Part shown: positions 6,916 to 13,251 of the stretch, in pieces
Position numbering within the stretch: position 1 is the first letter of the stretch
How the letters are laid out: every line of letters starts with the position of its first letter
Source of the DNA: JASEFH01 sp034679905
Lineage (GTDB): Archaea; Halobacteriota; Methanomicrobia; Methanomicrobiales; JACTUA01
NCBI GenBank assembly: GCA_034679905.1
Contig: JAXDAH010000006.1
Span: forward strand, 1-29,812
Direction: 5' to 3'
DNA length: 29,812 bases
Program-made: the position numbers and the translations under genes
Notes under the pieces: generated by a model
Seen by the model: only the letters and a program-made list of their open reading frames with translations
What the model was told of the DNA's origin: nothing
The model's database searches: none

Positions 6916-8117
6916 ACGCCATTATCCTGCGCCCTCGGGACGGCGGATGGAGCATCCGCCGCCGGATCGAGGGGGATCGCGGATATCCTCAGTCGGCTCT
7001 TCTCGCAGAATGCCGCCACCCGCTGCTGCACGCGCTGCAGCATCCCCCCGGAGGTGACGATGAGAGTGCTCCGTCCGAGGACCGCCTCCATCAGGCAGCG
7101 GTCGATCACGTCGTGGGTGAACTGCGGGGCGATGCCCTCCTGCTCGCAGCGCTGCTTGGCCCGCGTACCCATCGCCCCGATGGCGCCGATTCGTCCGCTC
7201 GCGAGCATACTCTGCACCGCATCGCCCTCCCAGGCGCCGGCATCCAGGAGGTAGATTGCGCCCCGCGCCCTCCCGGCACCACGGCCCGCCGCACGCTCGA
7301 TGCTCTGCGCCATCTCCAGCACGCCGGAGGGGGGGTCGGCGCCATCCATCAGGCCCCGGGCGGTCAGGGCCGCGTACAACTCCAGGAGCTGCGGCATGGT
7401 GAGGCGGGCGCGCCGCACCAGCTCCGGGTCGGTGAAGAGCACGCGCGGCGGGGCGCGCCGGAGCACGGACCCTTCCGCCATCAGGATCACGTCGTCCGCC
7501 CAGCGGTAGGCGAGCTCGACGTCGTGCGTGGAGATGACGACCAGGGTGCCGCGGTCGTGGAGCTCGTCTAACAGGTCGATCGTCTCGGCGGCGCCGGCGG
7601 GATCCAGGGAACTCGTGGGCTCGTCGAAGATGAGGATATCCGGCTCCATCGCCAGGACGCCGGCGATGGCCGCACGCTTCTTCTCGCCCCCCGAGAGGTG
7701 GTGGGGAGGGCGTTTCTCGTAGCCGGCGAGCCCCACGGCATACAGGGCGTCTGCCACCCGGCGCCGCACCTGATCCTGGGGGAGACCGAGGTTCACGGGC
7801 CCGAAGGCGACGTCCTGGTAGACCGTGGGCGCGAAGAGCTGGGCGTCGGAGTTCTGGAAGACCATGCCCACCCGGCGGCGCGCCTCCCGGATCGACCGCC
7901 CGTCGTACTGCAGGGGGGAGCCAAAGAGCCGCACCTCCCCGCGGTCCGGGCGGAGCGTCCCGTTGCACATCAGCAGCAGCGTGGTCTTACCCGCGCCGTT
8001 CGGGCCGACAACGGCGATCTTCTCCCCTGTTCCGATGGCGACGCTCACGCCCCGCAGCGCCTCCGGGCGGTTGGGGTAGGCGTAGTGGACGTCCAGAAAC
8101 TCGATCGCGGCACCCAT
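6912..8117 (-). CDS. cbiO: Cobalt ECF transporter ATPase CbiO with a C-terminal extension
   Basis: This is the ATP-hydrolysing subunit of the CbiMNQO cobalt importer. The ABC domain (about 1-250) is complete: Walker A GPNGAGKTT (38-46), Q-loop Gln88 in MVFQNSDAQLF, signature LSGGEKKR (141-148), Walker B ILIFDEP (161-167) and switch His198. CbiO proteins are usually 270-290 residues; this one has 401. The last 120 or so (about 282-401) form an extra domain with alternating strands and helices (GAIYLLDAGAWEGDA, GRIGAIGAMGTRAKQRC, LIVTSGGMLQRV) that is not part of the ABC core and that I cannot assign. The ATG at 8117 has AGGGGAG upstream, and the cbiQ stop lies 11 bases before it. The end overlaps cbiA by four bases. 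Confidence 0.95.
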   Translation of the reverse strand: MGAAIEFLDVHYAYPNRPEALRGVSVAIGTGEKIAVVGPNGAGKTTLLLMCNGTLRPDRGEVRLFGSPLQYDGRSIREARRRVGMVFQNSDAQLFAPTVYQDVAFGPVNLGLPQDQVRRRVADALYAVGLAGYEKRPPHHLSGGEKKRAAIAGVLAMEPDILIFDEPTSSLDPAGAAETIDLLDELHDRGTLVVISTHDVELAYRWADDVILMAEGSVLRRAPPRVLFTDPELVRRARLTMPQLLELYAALTARGLMDGADPPSGVLEMAQSIERAAGRGAGRARGAIYLLDAGAWEGDAVQSMLASGRIGAIGAMGTRAKQRCEQEGIAPQFTHDVIDRCLMEAVLGRSTLIVTSGGMLQRVQQRVAAFCEKSRLRISAIPLDPAADAPSAVPRAQDNGV

Positions 8118-8128
8118 GGCAACTCCCC

Positions 8129-8914
8129 TTACAGCAGCCTCAGCGGCGCCGTACCGATCAGCAGGGCGACGCCGGCTGCCAGGTAGCCGGTCACCAGCAG
8201 GGCGCCCCGGAGCGAGATCTGCCGCTCATCCTCCAGCAGCTCCAGCCTTCCATCGTAGCAGCGGGCATCCATCGCAAGGACGAGCTCCTCTCCCCGCTCC
8301 CACGCGCGGATGAAGAGCATCGAGCCGAGCATGGAGAGGGCGGAGAGCGAGTTGCGGAACGTCGTGTAGCCCTGCCGCATGGTCTGGGCGTTGGCGATCG
8401 CGATCGCCTCCCCGATCAGGACGAAGATGGAGCGGTAGACGAGCATGGAGAGGTCGATGAACTCCCGCGGAAGTCCCGCCGACCGCAGGAGCGAGAAGAG
8501 CTGGAGCATGGGGGTGGTGAGCGCGATGAAGAAGAGCGAGCACATGCCCCCGAGAGCCCGGGCCGACACGAGAAGGGTGAGATTCGCCGCATCGCGCGTC
8601 GCCGTCAGGCTGACCACATCCAGTGGCACGGAGAAGAGGGGATCGCCGCCGCCCGTGATGAACAGGATCACGACACCGCCCGTGGCGAGGAAGAAGAGGG
8701 GCGCCATGAGGACGCGCAGGTAGAAGGAGAGCGGAATCTTCGCCAGCAGGACGGTGGCAAGTCCCATCGTCACCGCGACGAACGCCGGGGCGACGGGGCT
8801 CGCCGACGATACACTGATCAGGATGCCGCCGATGGCGAGCGCCGCCTTCAGCCGGGGATCTACGGAGGAGAGGGCATTCGTGTGGGCAAAATCGTCGAGG
8901 ATCGTCTCGGTCAT
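8129..8914 (-). CDS. cbiQ: Cobalt ECF transporter transmembrane subunit CbiQ
   Basis: This 261-residue membrane protein is the T-component that couples CbiO ATP hydrolysis to the substrate-binding CbiM. Hydrophobic segments occur near residues 24-58, 68-88, 112-132, 155-175 and 236-257. The two cytoplasmic coupling-helix motifs expected of the family are seen as MRQGY (179-183) and AMDARCYDG (214-222), the latter preceded by RAWERGEELVL, as is typical of CbiQ. The ATG at 8914 is preceded by CAGGACAGACG, a modest ribosome-binding site. It sits 70 bases after cbiN and 11 before cbiO, as in a standard cbiMNQO operon. Confidence 0.95.
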   Translation of the reverse strand: MTETILDDFAHTNALSSVDPRLKAALAIGGILISVSSASPVAPAFVAVTMGLATVLLAKIPLSFYLRVLMAPLFFLATGGVVILFITGGGDPLFSVPLDVVSLTATRDAANLTLLVSARALGGMCSLFFIALTTPMLQLFSLLRSAGLPREFIDLSMLVYRSIFVLIGEAIAIANAQTMRQGYTTFRNSLSALSMLGSMLFIRAWERGEELVLAMDARCYDGRLELLEDERQISLRGALLVTGYLAAGVALLIGTAPLRLL

Positions 8915-8984
8915 CGTCTGTCCTGCAGATCACTCTTTGCCGCCAGGATGCAAAAAGCCCATCTTCTCACGGGATGCCCTCCCC

Positions 8985-9284
8985 TCACTCACTCTGTCTC
9001 TTCCCGCGGTTGTAGCCGAAGAAGTATCCGATGACGCCCGCCCCGATGGCGGCCGGGAGGCAGAAGAGGAGGGTCTCGATCTCGGCGCTCGGCGGCTCCC
9101 AGATCGGCTGTGCCCAGGGGACGTATCCCTGCTCTTCCAGCAGTTCCGCGGCTTTGCCGTCCGCGCCTCCCCACGCCTCCTCGCCCTCCGCCAGGTTCGC
9201 CTGGATCCGGGCGTTCTGGTGGAGGAAGATGGCCGCCATGAGGACGATCGCCAGGATGACGATCAGCTCGCCCTTCCGCTTCAT
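8985..9284 (-). CDS. cbiN: Cobalt transport protein CbiN
   Basis: This 99-residue accessory subunit is needed with CbiM for cobalt uptake. It has the family layout: an N-terminal transmembrane helix (IVILAIVLMAAIFL, about 8-21), an extracytoplasmic loop with WGGADGKAAELLEE (38-51) and YVPWAQPIWEPPS, and a second helix (FCLPAAIGAGVIGYFFGY, 74-91) ending in a short basic tail. A longer open frame runs upstream in the same phase, but it is antisense-like sequence overlapping cbiM. The ATG at 9284 is set by the strong GGAAGGAGG site just before it and by the ATGA overlap with the cbiM stop. Confidence 0.95.
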   Translation of the reverse strand: MKRKGELIVILAIVLMAAIFLHQNARIQANLAEGEEAWGGADGKAAELLEEQGYVPWAQPIWEPPSAEIETLLFCLPAAIGAGVIGYFFGYNRGKRQSE

Positions 9285-9976
9285 GCCCCCGCCTCCTTCC
9301 GTTCCGCGACCACCCGGTCCGGCAGGACGTTCAGGCGGACGAGGATGTCGGGGCGGAGGTCGATGATGTACTTGAAGACGAGCCCGATCACCGCGCCCTC
9401 CAAGAGGGCGAGGGGTACCTGGGTGATGGCGAAGATGGATCCGAAGGCGATGAAGGAGGTCCATACGCCGCCCGCTTCGGCGGGGAAGGCGAGCGCCAGC
9501 TGCAGGGAGGTCACTACGTAGGTGGAGAGATCGGCAATGGCGGCAGCCAGGAAGACCGTCACAAAGGTGTTCAGGTTCATCCATCTGCCGGCGCGGTAGA
9601 TGCCGTATGCCGCCAGCGGCCCGGCGATGCCCATGGAGAAGACGTTGGCGCCGAGGGTGGAGAGGCCGCCGTGGGCCAGGAAGAGCGCCTGGTAGAGGAG
9701 GACGATGACGCCCAGGATGGAGGCGATGGCCGGCCCGAAGAGGATCGCAGCGAGGCCTGTGCCGGTGGGGTGCGAGCAGCTGCCCGTGATCGACGGCAGT
9801 TTGAGCGAGGAGAGGACGAAGACGAACGCCCCCGCCACCGCCAGCAGGGGCAGGGCCTCGCGCCTCTCGCGGAATACCTTCTTCACCTGGTACATGCCGA
9901 AGATGAGAAACGGCATGGAGACCAGATACCAGAACTGCCACCAGGGGCCGGGTAAGAATCCTTCCATGATGTGCAT
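9281..9976 (-). CDS. cbiM: Cobalt ECF transporter substrate-binding subunit CbiM
   Basis: This 231-residue membrane protein is the metal-binding S-component. It begins MHIMEGFLPGPWW: the N-terminal Met and His2 of this family enter the membrane pocket and coordinate Co(II), so the start at 9976 is well fixed. Further landmarks are the segment SITGSCSHPTGTGLAAILFGP and about six hydrophobic helices, followed by a hydrophilic tail of about 25 residues. The ribosome-binding site GGTGAT lies three bases before the ATG. It is the first gene of the operon cbiMNQO-cbiA. I see no cobalamin riboswitch in the 50-base leader; only 188 bases separate it from the divergent pyruvate kinase start. Confidence 0.97.
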   Translation of the reverse strand: MHIMEGFLPGPWWQFWYLVSMPFLIFGMYQVKKVFRERREALPLLAVAGAFVFVLSSLKLPSITGSCSHPTGTGLAAILFGPAIASILGVIVLLYQALFLAHGGLSTLGANVFSMGIAGPLAAYGIYRAGRWMNLNTFVTVFLAAAIADLSTYVVTSLQLALAFPAEAGGVWTSFIAFGSIFAITQVPLALLEGAVIGLVFKYIIDLRPDILVRLNVLPDRVVAERKEAGA

Positions 9977-10016
9977 CGCATCACCAAAATCAGGTTATCT
10001 TGTATTAACTCAACTT

Positions 10017-10024
10017 TATTTTAA
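10017..10024 (-). promoter_or_regulatory. TATA-like box for the cbi operon
   Basis: TTAAAATA on the minus strand would place transcription start about 25 bases downstream, near 9994, leaving a leader of about 18 bases with the GGTGAT ribosome-binding site. A second candidate, TTAATACA (10008-10001), would leave almost no leader and no room for that site, so the first is preferred. Confidence 0.5.
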
Positions 10025-10089
10025 CAGTGGATGCTATTAAACCTGCTGATGCAAGCCCGCACTCCCGCTTCAAGGGGGCAGCGGCACGG

Positions 10090-10103
10090 CGAAACGGATT
10101 TAA
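10090..10103 (+). promoter_or_regulatory. BRE/TATA-like element for pyruvate kinase
   Basis: CGAAACGGATTTAA combines a purine-rich BRE-like CGAAAC with a TATA-like ATTTAA. Transcription would begin about 25 bases on, near 10125-10130, just before the hairpin at 10131. This is a pattern match only. Confidence 0.45.
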
Positions 10104-10130
10104 GGCGGGAGGCCAATCGGAATCTCTGGA

Positions 10131-10153
10131 CCCGCAGCCATGCTCGCTGCGGG
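10131..10153 (+). promoter_or_regulatory. Leader hairpin covering the pyruvate kinase ribosome-binding site
   Basis: CCCGCAGC (10131-10138) and GCTGCGGG (10146-10153) are perfect complements around a seven-base loop, giving an eight-pair, mostly G-C stem. The likely Shine-Dalgarno GGGAG (10151-10155) for the ATG at 10165 has its first three bases inside the stem. If the transcript contains this hairpin, initiation would be hindered until it opens. The structure is seen in the sequence; regulation is inferred. Confidence 0.55.
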
Positions 10154-10164
10154 AGATGACGCCC

Positions 10165-11604
10165 ATGGAACTCCCCGACCACAAGACCAAGATCGTCTGC
10201 ACCATCGGCCCCGCCTCCAGCAGTCTCGCGGTGCTGCGTGGGATGCTGCGGAGCGGCATGAACGTGGCGCGCCTGAACCTCTCCCACGGGAGCTTCGACG
10301 ACCATCGCGGCTACATCCGCACCATCCGCGCCGCTGCCGGCGCGGAGGATCTGCCGCTCACCATCCTCGCGGATCTCCCCGGCCCCAAGATCCGGATCGG
10401 GAGGCTGGCGTCCGAGCCGATCCTCCTGCGAAAGGGGGACCGGGTGGTCCTGACGACGGAGCCGCTGCTCGGCGATACGAACCGCATCCCGGTCGACTTC
10501 GAGGCCTTTCCCGATCTCGTCTCCCCCGGCAGCATCGTCTACCTGGCAGACGGATTCCTGCAGCTGCGGGTGCTGGAGGTGGCAGGACGGGACGTGGTCT
10601 GCGAGGTGGTGATCGGGGGGCACCTCTTCTCGCGGAAGGGGATGAACCTGATCGGGGATTTTCCCCCTATCGGGGCGCTGACCGGGCGGGACGTCGAGTG
10701 CCTCCGATTCGGGCTCGAGGAGGGGCTCGACACCTTCTCCATCTCCTTCATCGAGGATGCCGCGGACATCCGGCGGGCTCGCGAGGTTGCCGCCGAGCTC
10801 GGGAGGTCGATCCGCGTCGTGGCGAAGATCGAGCGGCACGAAGCGTTGAAGAACCTGGAATCGCTCCTGCGGGAGGCGGACGGGGTGATGATCGCCCGCG
10901 GGGATCTCGGCGTCCAGATCCCGCTCCAGGATGTGCCCGGGGTGCAGAAGCGGATCATCCGCCAGGCGAACGTCCTGGGGAAGGCGGTGATCACCGCCAC
11001 CCAGATGCTCGAGTCGATGACCGAGAACATCCGCCCGACCCGTGCGGAGGTGGCGGACGTGGCAAACGCCATCCTGGACGGCACCGATGCCGTCATGCTC
11101 TCGGAGGAGACCTCGGTCGGGAGATTCCCCGTGGAGACGGTGGCGATGATGGCGGCCATCGCCCGCTCCGCCGAAGCGTACCGCTCGTCGACGCTCGGAC
11201 CCTGCGATCTGGAGGGCTACTTCCGCAGCGGGATGGGCCGGCAGGGGATCACGGTCGGCGATGTGGTCTCGTTGAACGTGATCGAGGCGATGTACGCCCT
11301 CGGGATCCGGTTCGTCGTGACCCCCACCCGCACCGGCGGAACTCCCCGCCGTATCTCGCGCTTCAAGCCGGACGCCTGGATCCTGGCCTTCTCCCGGAGC
11401 GAGGAGACGCAGAAGTTCCTCAACCTCTCCTACGGGGTCTACCCGTTCCTGATCCACGCCGAGACGGAGCGGTGGCACGACCAGATCATCCGCTTCTTAA
11501 AAGACGCCGCGCTGGTGCAGGCGGGCGACCGCGTGCTCCTCACCGAGGGGATCTCCCCGGGAGAGCCGGGCACCGACTCGCTCACCATCTTCCGGGTGCC
11601 CTGA
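10165..11604 (+). CDS. pyk: Pyruvate kinase
   Basis: This 479-residue glycolytic enzyme transfers phosphate from phosphoenolpyruvate to ADP. The barrel opens with TKIVCTIGPASSS and has NLSHGSFDDH. The active-site region includes VVAKIERHEALKNL, the metal and substrate loop MIARGDLGVQIP, ATQMLESM and DAVMLSEETSVGRFP. The B domain (about 70-165) and C-terminal regulatory domain (about 340-479) are complete. The frame extends upstream to a GTG at 10027, but the ATG at 10165 is chosen: family homology begins there and GGGAG lies at 10151-10155. The in-frame ATG at 10156 would abut that site. The gene is divergent from cbiM and convergent with the next block. Effector control cannot be read from the sequence. 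Confidence 0.96.
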   Translation: MELPDHKTKIVCTIGPASSSLAVLRGMLRSGMNVARLNLSHGSFDDHRGYIRTIRAAAGAEDLPLTILADLPGPKIRIGRLASEPILLRKGDRVVLTTEPLLGDTNRIPVDFEAFPDLVSPGSIVYLADGFLQLRVLEVAGRDVVCEVVIGGHLFSRKGMNLIGDFPPIGALTGRDVECLRFGLEEGLDTFSISFIEDAADIRRAREVAAELGRSIRVVAKIERHEALKNLESLLREADGVMIARGDLGVQIPLQDVPGVQKRIIRQANVLGKAVITATQMLESMTENIRPTRAEVADVANAILDGTDAVMLSEETSVGRFPVETVAMMAAIARSAEAYRSSTLGPCDLEGYFRSGMGRQGITVGDVVSLNVIEAMYALGIRFVVTPTRTGGTPRRISRFKPDAWILAFSRSEETQKFLNLSYGVYPFLIHAETERWHDQIIRFLKDAALVQAGDRVLLTEGISPGEPGTDSLTIFRVP

Positions 11605-11817
11605 TCGGTCTCCGAAGGCGCCCGCCACCACGACGACGAGGTCCGCCCGCGATCCGCTCCTCCGGGTGGGCCAGAGCCGCGCAGAGGGCGATCCGGGTCC
11701 CGGGGGAGGGCCGATGTGGCCGTCCCGCCCTATCAGGACGACGGGACTGTCAGATAGCTCTCCCGTTCGCCGCACGCCGGGGCGGTGTTCTTGTACCTGC
11801 GGCAGCAATCCAGCGCC

Positions 11818-11825
11818 TTTAAATA
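11818..11825 (+). promoter_or_regulatory. Orphan TATA-like box
   Basis: TTTAAATA is an exact match to the classic archaeal TATA consensus, inside otherwise GC-rich DNA and with no gene behind it on the plus strand until well past the next minus-strand gene. Transcription would start near 11850 and pass through the hairpin at 11909-11926. The word is nearly palindromic, so the minus strand is also possible. No purine-rich BRE is obvious on either side. Confidence 0.3.
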
Positions 11826-11908
11826 CGACCTGGCGACCCTCGCCATCGCCGCCGGCATCCGGATGCGCCGATCCCGGTTGCGGTCCCGCTCCTCCCCGGA
11901 TCGTGGCG

Positions 11909-11926
11909 CCGATAGTTCTCTATCGG
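11909..11926 (+). repeat. Perfect 7-bp hairpin
   Basis: CCGATAG (11909-11915), a TTCT tetraloop, then CTATCGG (11920-11926). It is compact and perfect, as in terminators or small-RNA stems, but has no T-run after it. It lies about 85 bases downstream of the orphan TATA-like box. Confidence 0.5.
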
Positions 11927-12179
11927 TCTCCCCGTCCCGAGCGGATTGGCAGGAATGCACGGTTCCGTATCGACAACGGCGCAACGAAGCATCCTCCCGC
12001 TCGAGTCCAGAAGCGGTATCCACGTACTGGAAGCCGGCGTCGGCTTCGACAGGCGGAGGCATCTATGCCCCTCGCATGCGGGAAGCGACGAAGCACCATA
12101 TGCCCGATGCGTATCGATACGGACAGGGATTTCTCCAGTCGCCGGGGCCCCGTTCAGAGAGAGAAGCGGCGGCGCCACT

Positions 12180-13250
12180 CTATGATCTCGAGGTTATCCC
12201 GTGATATAATCCGCTCAGGTAGGCCTTGTACTCCTCCACGCTCCGATGGCAGAGCAGGATCTCTGCAGTTATTGCCCAGAACCGGTAGCCCAATGCGTAT
12301 GCGATGAAGAGGAGGTACTGATGGGGGCGGGAGAACCGCCTCATGAACCTGAAACGGTTCCTGGTCCAGTAATACGCGTGTGTGACGCTGCGCGACGATG
12401 CGGCAACCTTGTGCCAGATCCTGGACTTCGGGACAGCAGCGGACGTATACCCCGCCCTCCTGCCCCGTATGCAGAGATCGACATCCTCCCAGTAGAGGAA
12501 GTAGGACGTCTCCAGCAGACCGACCTCTTCCAGGATCCCGGTTCGTGCCAGGAGAGAGGAGCCCTCGATAAAATCGACCGTAAATGGGGTTTCATACTGT
12601 CCGACATCCGCCTCCCCCATACCGATGTGATACGTTTCGCCGCGCGTGACGCTGAGCCTGCCGCCGATCATGTTGATCACGTCGCTTCTACCTTCATAAT
12701 CGTAGAAGTACTGTTTCGGGCCGCAGAAACCGCAAGTCGGGTTGTTCTCCATATAGTCGACCAGCTCCGTCAGGAAATTCGGATCCACGACGATATCGTT
12801 GTTCAGCAGGAGAACGTACCGGGGCCGCAATGCAGACAGGGCGTAGCGAATCGCGATATTGTTACCCTCTGCAAACCCGGCGTTCGTATCGTTTTTTAAG
12901 AGTATGCATCGCCGCGAGGAGGGGATATCCTCGTATCCGGCTGCAGCCGTTCTCCTTTCAACCGCCTCTCGGCGGGTGTATTCGAAGAGACGGATCGGTT
13001 TTGCAGCAGGATCGTGAGCGAGGAACGGAGAGGTGACGGTGAATCCACCTCTGCAATACTCTCGAATCCTCTCGACGGACTCGTCCTGGGAGTCGTTGTC
13101 GATTATCAGTATGTCGTACAGGGGGTACGTGATACGGTACAGGGATTCCAGGCATTCCAGGGTGTCCTTCCAGCCCTTCCAGTTGACAATCACGATAGCG
13201 ACCCGCGAAGGGGTTCCATCTCCCCGCTCCGGGGGACTACAGGTCTCCAC
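12180..13250 (-). CDS. Family 2 glycosyltransferase (rhamnosyltransferase-like)
   Basis: This 356-residue GT-A enzyme transfers a sugar from a nucleotide-sugar donor to a growing glycan at the inner face of the membrane. Landmarks are VAIVIVNWKGWKDTLECLES near the N-terminus, the nucleotide-binding IDNDSQDES (50-58), the metal-binding LNNDIVVD (149-156), the acceptor-side EGSSLLAR and FLYWEDVDLCIR (251-262, catalytic acid region). An insert of about 50 residues (roughly 63-115, including EYTRREAVE) separates the first two motifs. The GTG start at 13250 follows the stop of the upstream gene after a single base and has CCGGAG upstream. It is therefore translationally coupled to the SAF-domain oxidoreductase, suggesting they act on the same sugar or acceptor. 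The donor is not readable; similarity to rhamnosyltransferases and the nearby rml genes suggest a dTDP-deoxysugar. Confidence 0.9.
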   Translation of the reverse strand: METCSPPERGDGTPSRVAIVIVNWKGWKDTLECLESLYRITYPLYDILIIDNDSQDESVERIREYCRGGFTVTSPFLAHDPAAKPIRLFEYTRREAVERRTAAAGYEDIPSSRRCILLKNDTNAGFAEGNNIAIRYALSALRPRYVLLLNNDIVVDPNFLTELVDYMENNPTCGFCGPKQYFYDYEGRSDVINMIGGRLSVTRGETYHIGMGEADVGQYETPFTVDFIEGSSLLARTGILEEVGLLETSYFLYWEDVDLCIRGRRAGYTSAAVPKSRIWHKVAASSRSVTHAYYWTRNRFRFMRRFSRPHQYLLFIAYALGYRFWAITAEILLCHRSVEEYKAYLSGLYHGITSRS

Positions 13251-13251
13251 T

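Larger units (their letters stand above)
11605..12179. other. Gene-free gap between convergent pyk and GT2
   Basis: No reading frame in this 575-base stretch resembles a known protein; all are arginine/proline-rich and mutually overlapping. It holds one strong TATA-like word (11818-11825) and one perfect small hairpin (11909-11926), treated separately. A decayed gene is possible, because minus-strand fragments such as ADLVVVVAGAFGD near 11605-11660 look protein-like, but no continuous frame supports it. Confidence 0.5.

Noticed and set aside
5557..7254. Long plus-strand open frame (565 codons) opposite cbiA and cbiO
   Set aside because: It is the antisense of two well-supported genes in GC-rich DNA; composition is His/Arg/Pro-rich with no family resemblance and no ribosome-binding site.
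8985..9941. Extended 318-codon version of cbiN
   Set aside because: The upstream two-thirds overlap cbiM in another frame and are Arg/His/Pro-rich; the strong GGAGG and ATGA overlap set the start at 9284.
9977..10164. Cobalamin riboswitch upstream of cbiM
   Set aside because: The leader is only about 20-50 bases before the TATA-like box and the space to pyk is 188 bases; no B12-box-like sequence was seen.
10021..11478. Minus-strand open frame (485 codons) opposite pyruvate kinase
   Set aside because: Full antisense of pyk, with low-complexity charged sequence and no recognisable domain.
11605..11740. Possible decayed gene on the minus strand (fragments such as ADLVVVVAGAFGD)
   Set aside because: Protein-like pieces are short, in different frames and not joined to a start; chance in GC-rich DNA is enough to explain them.
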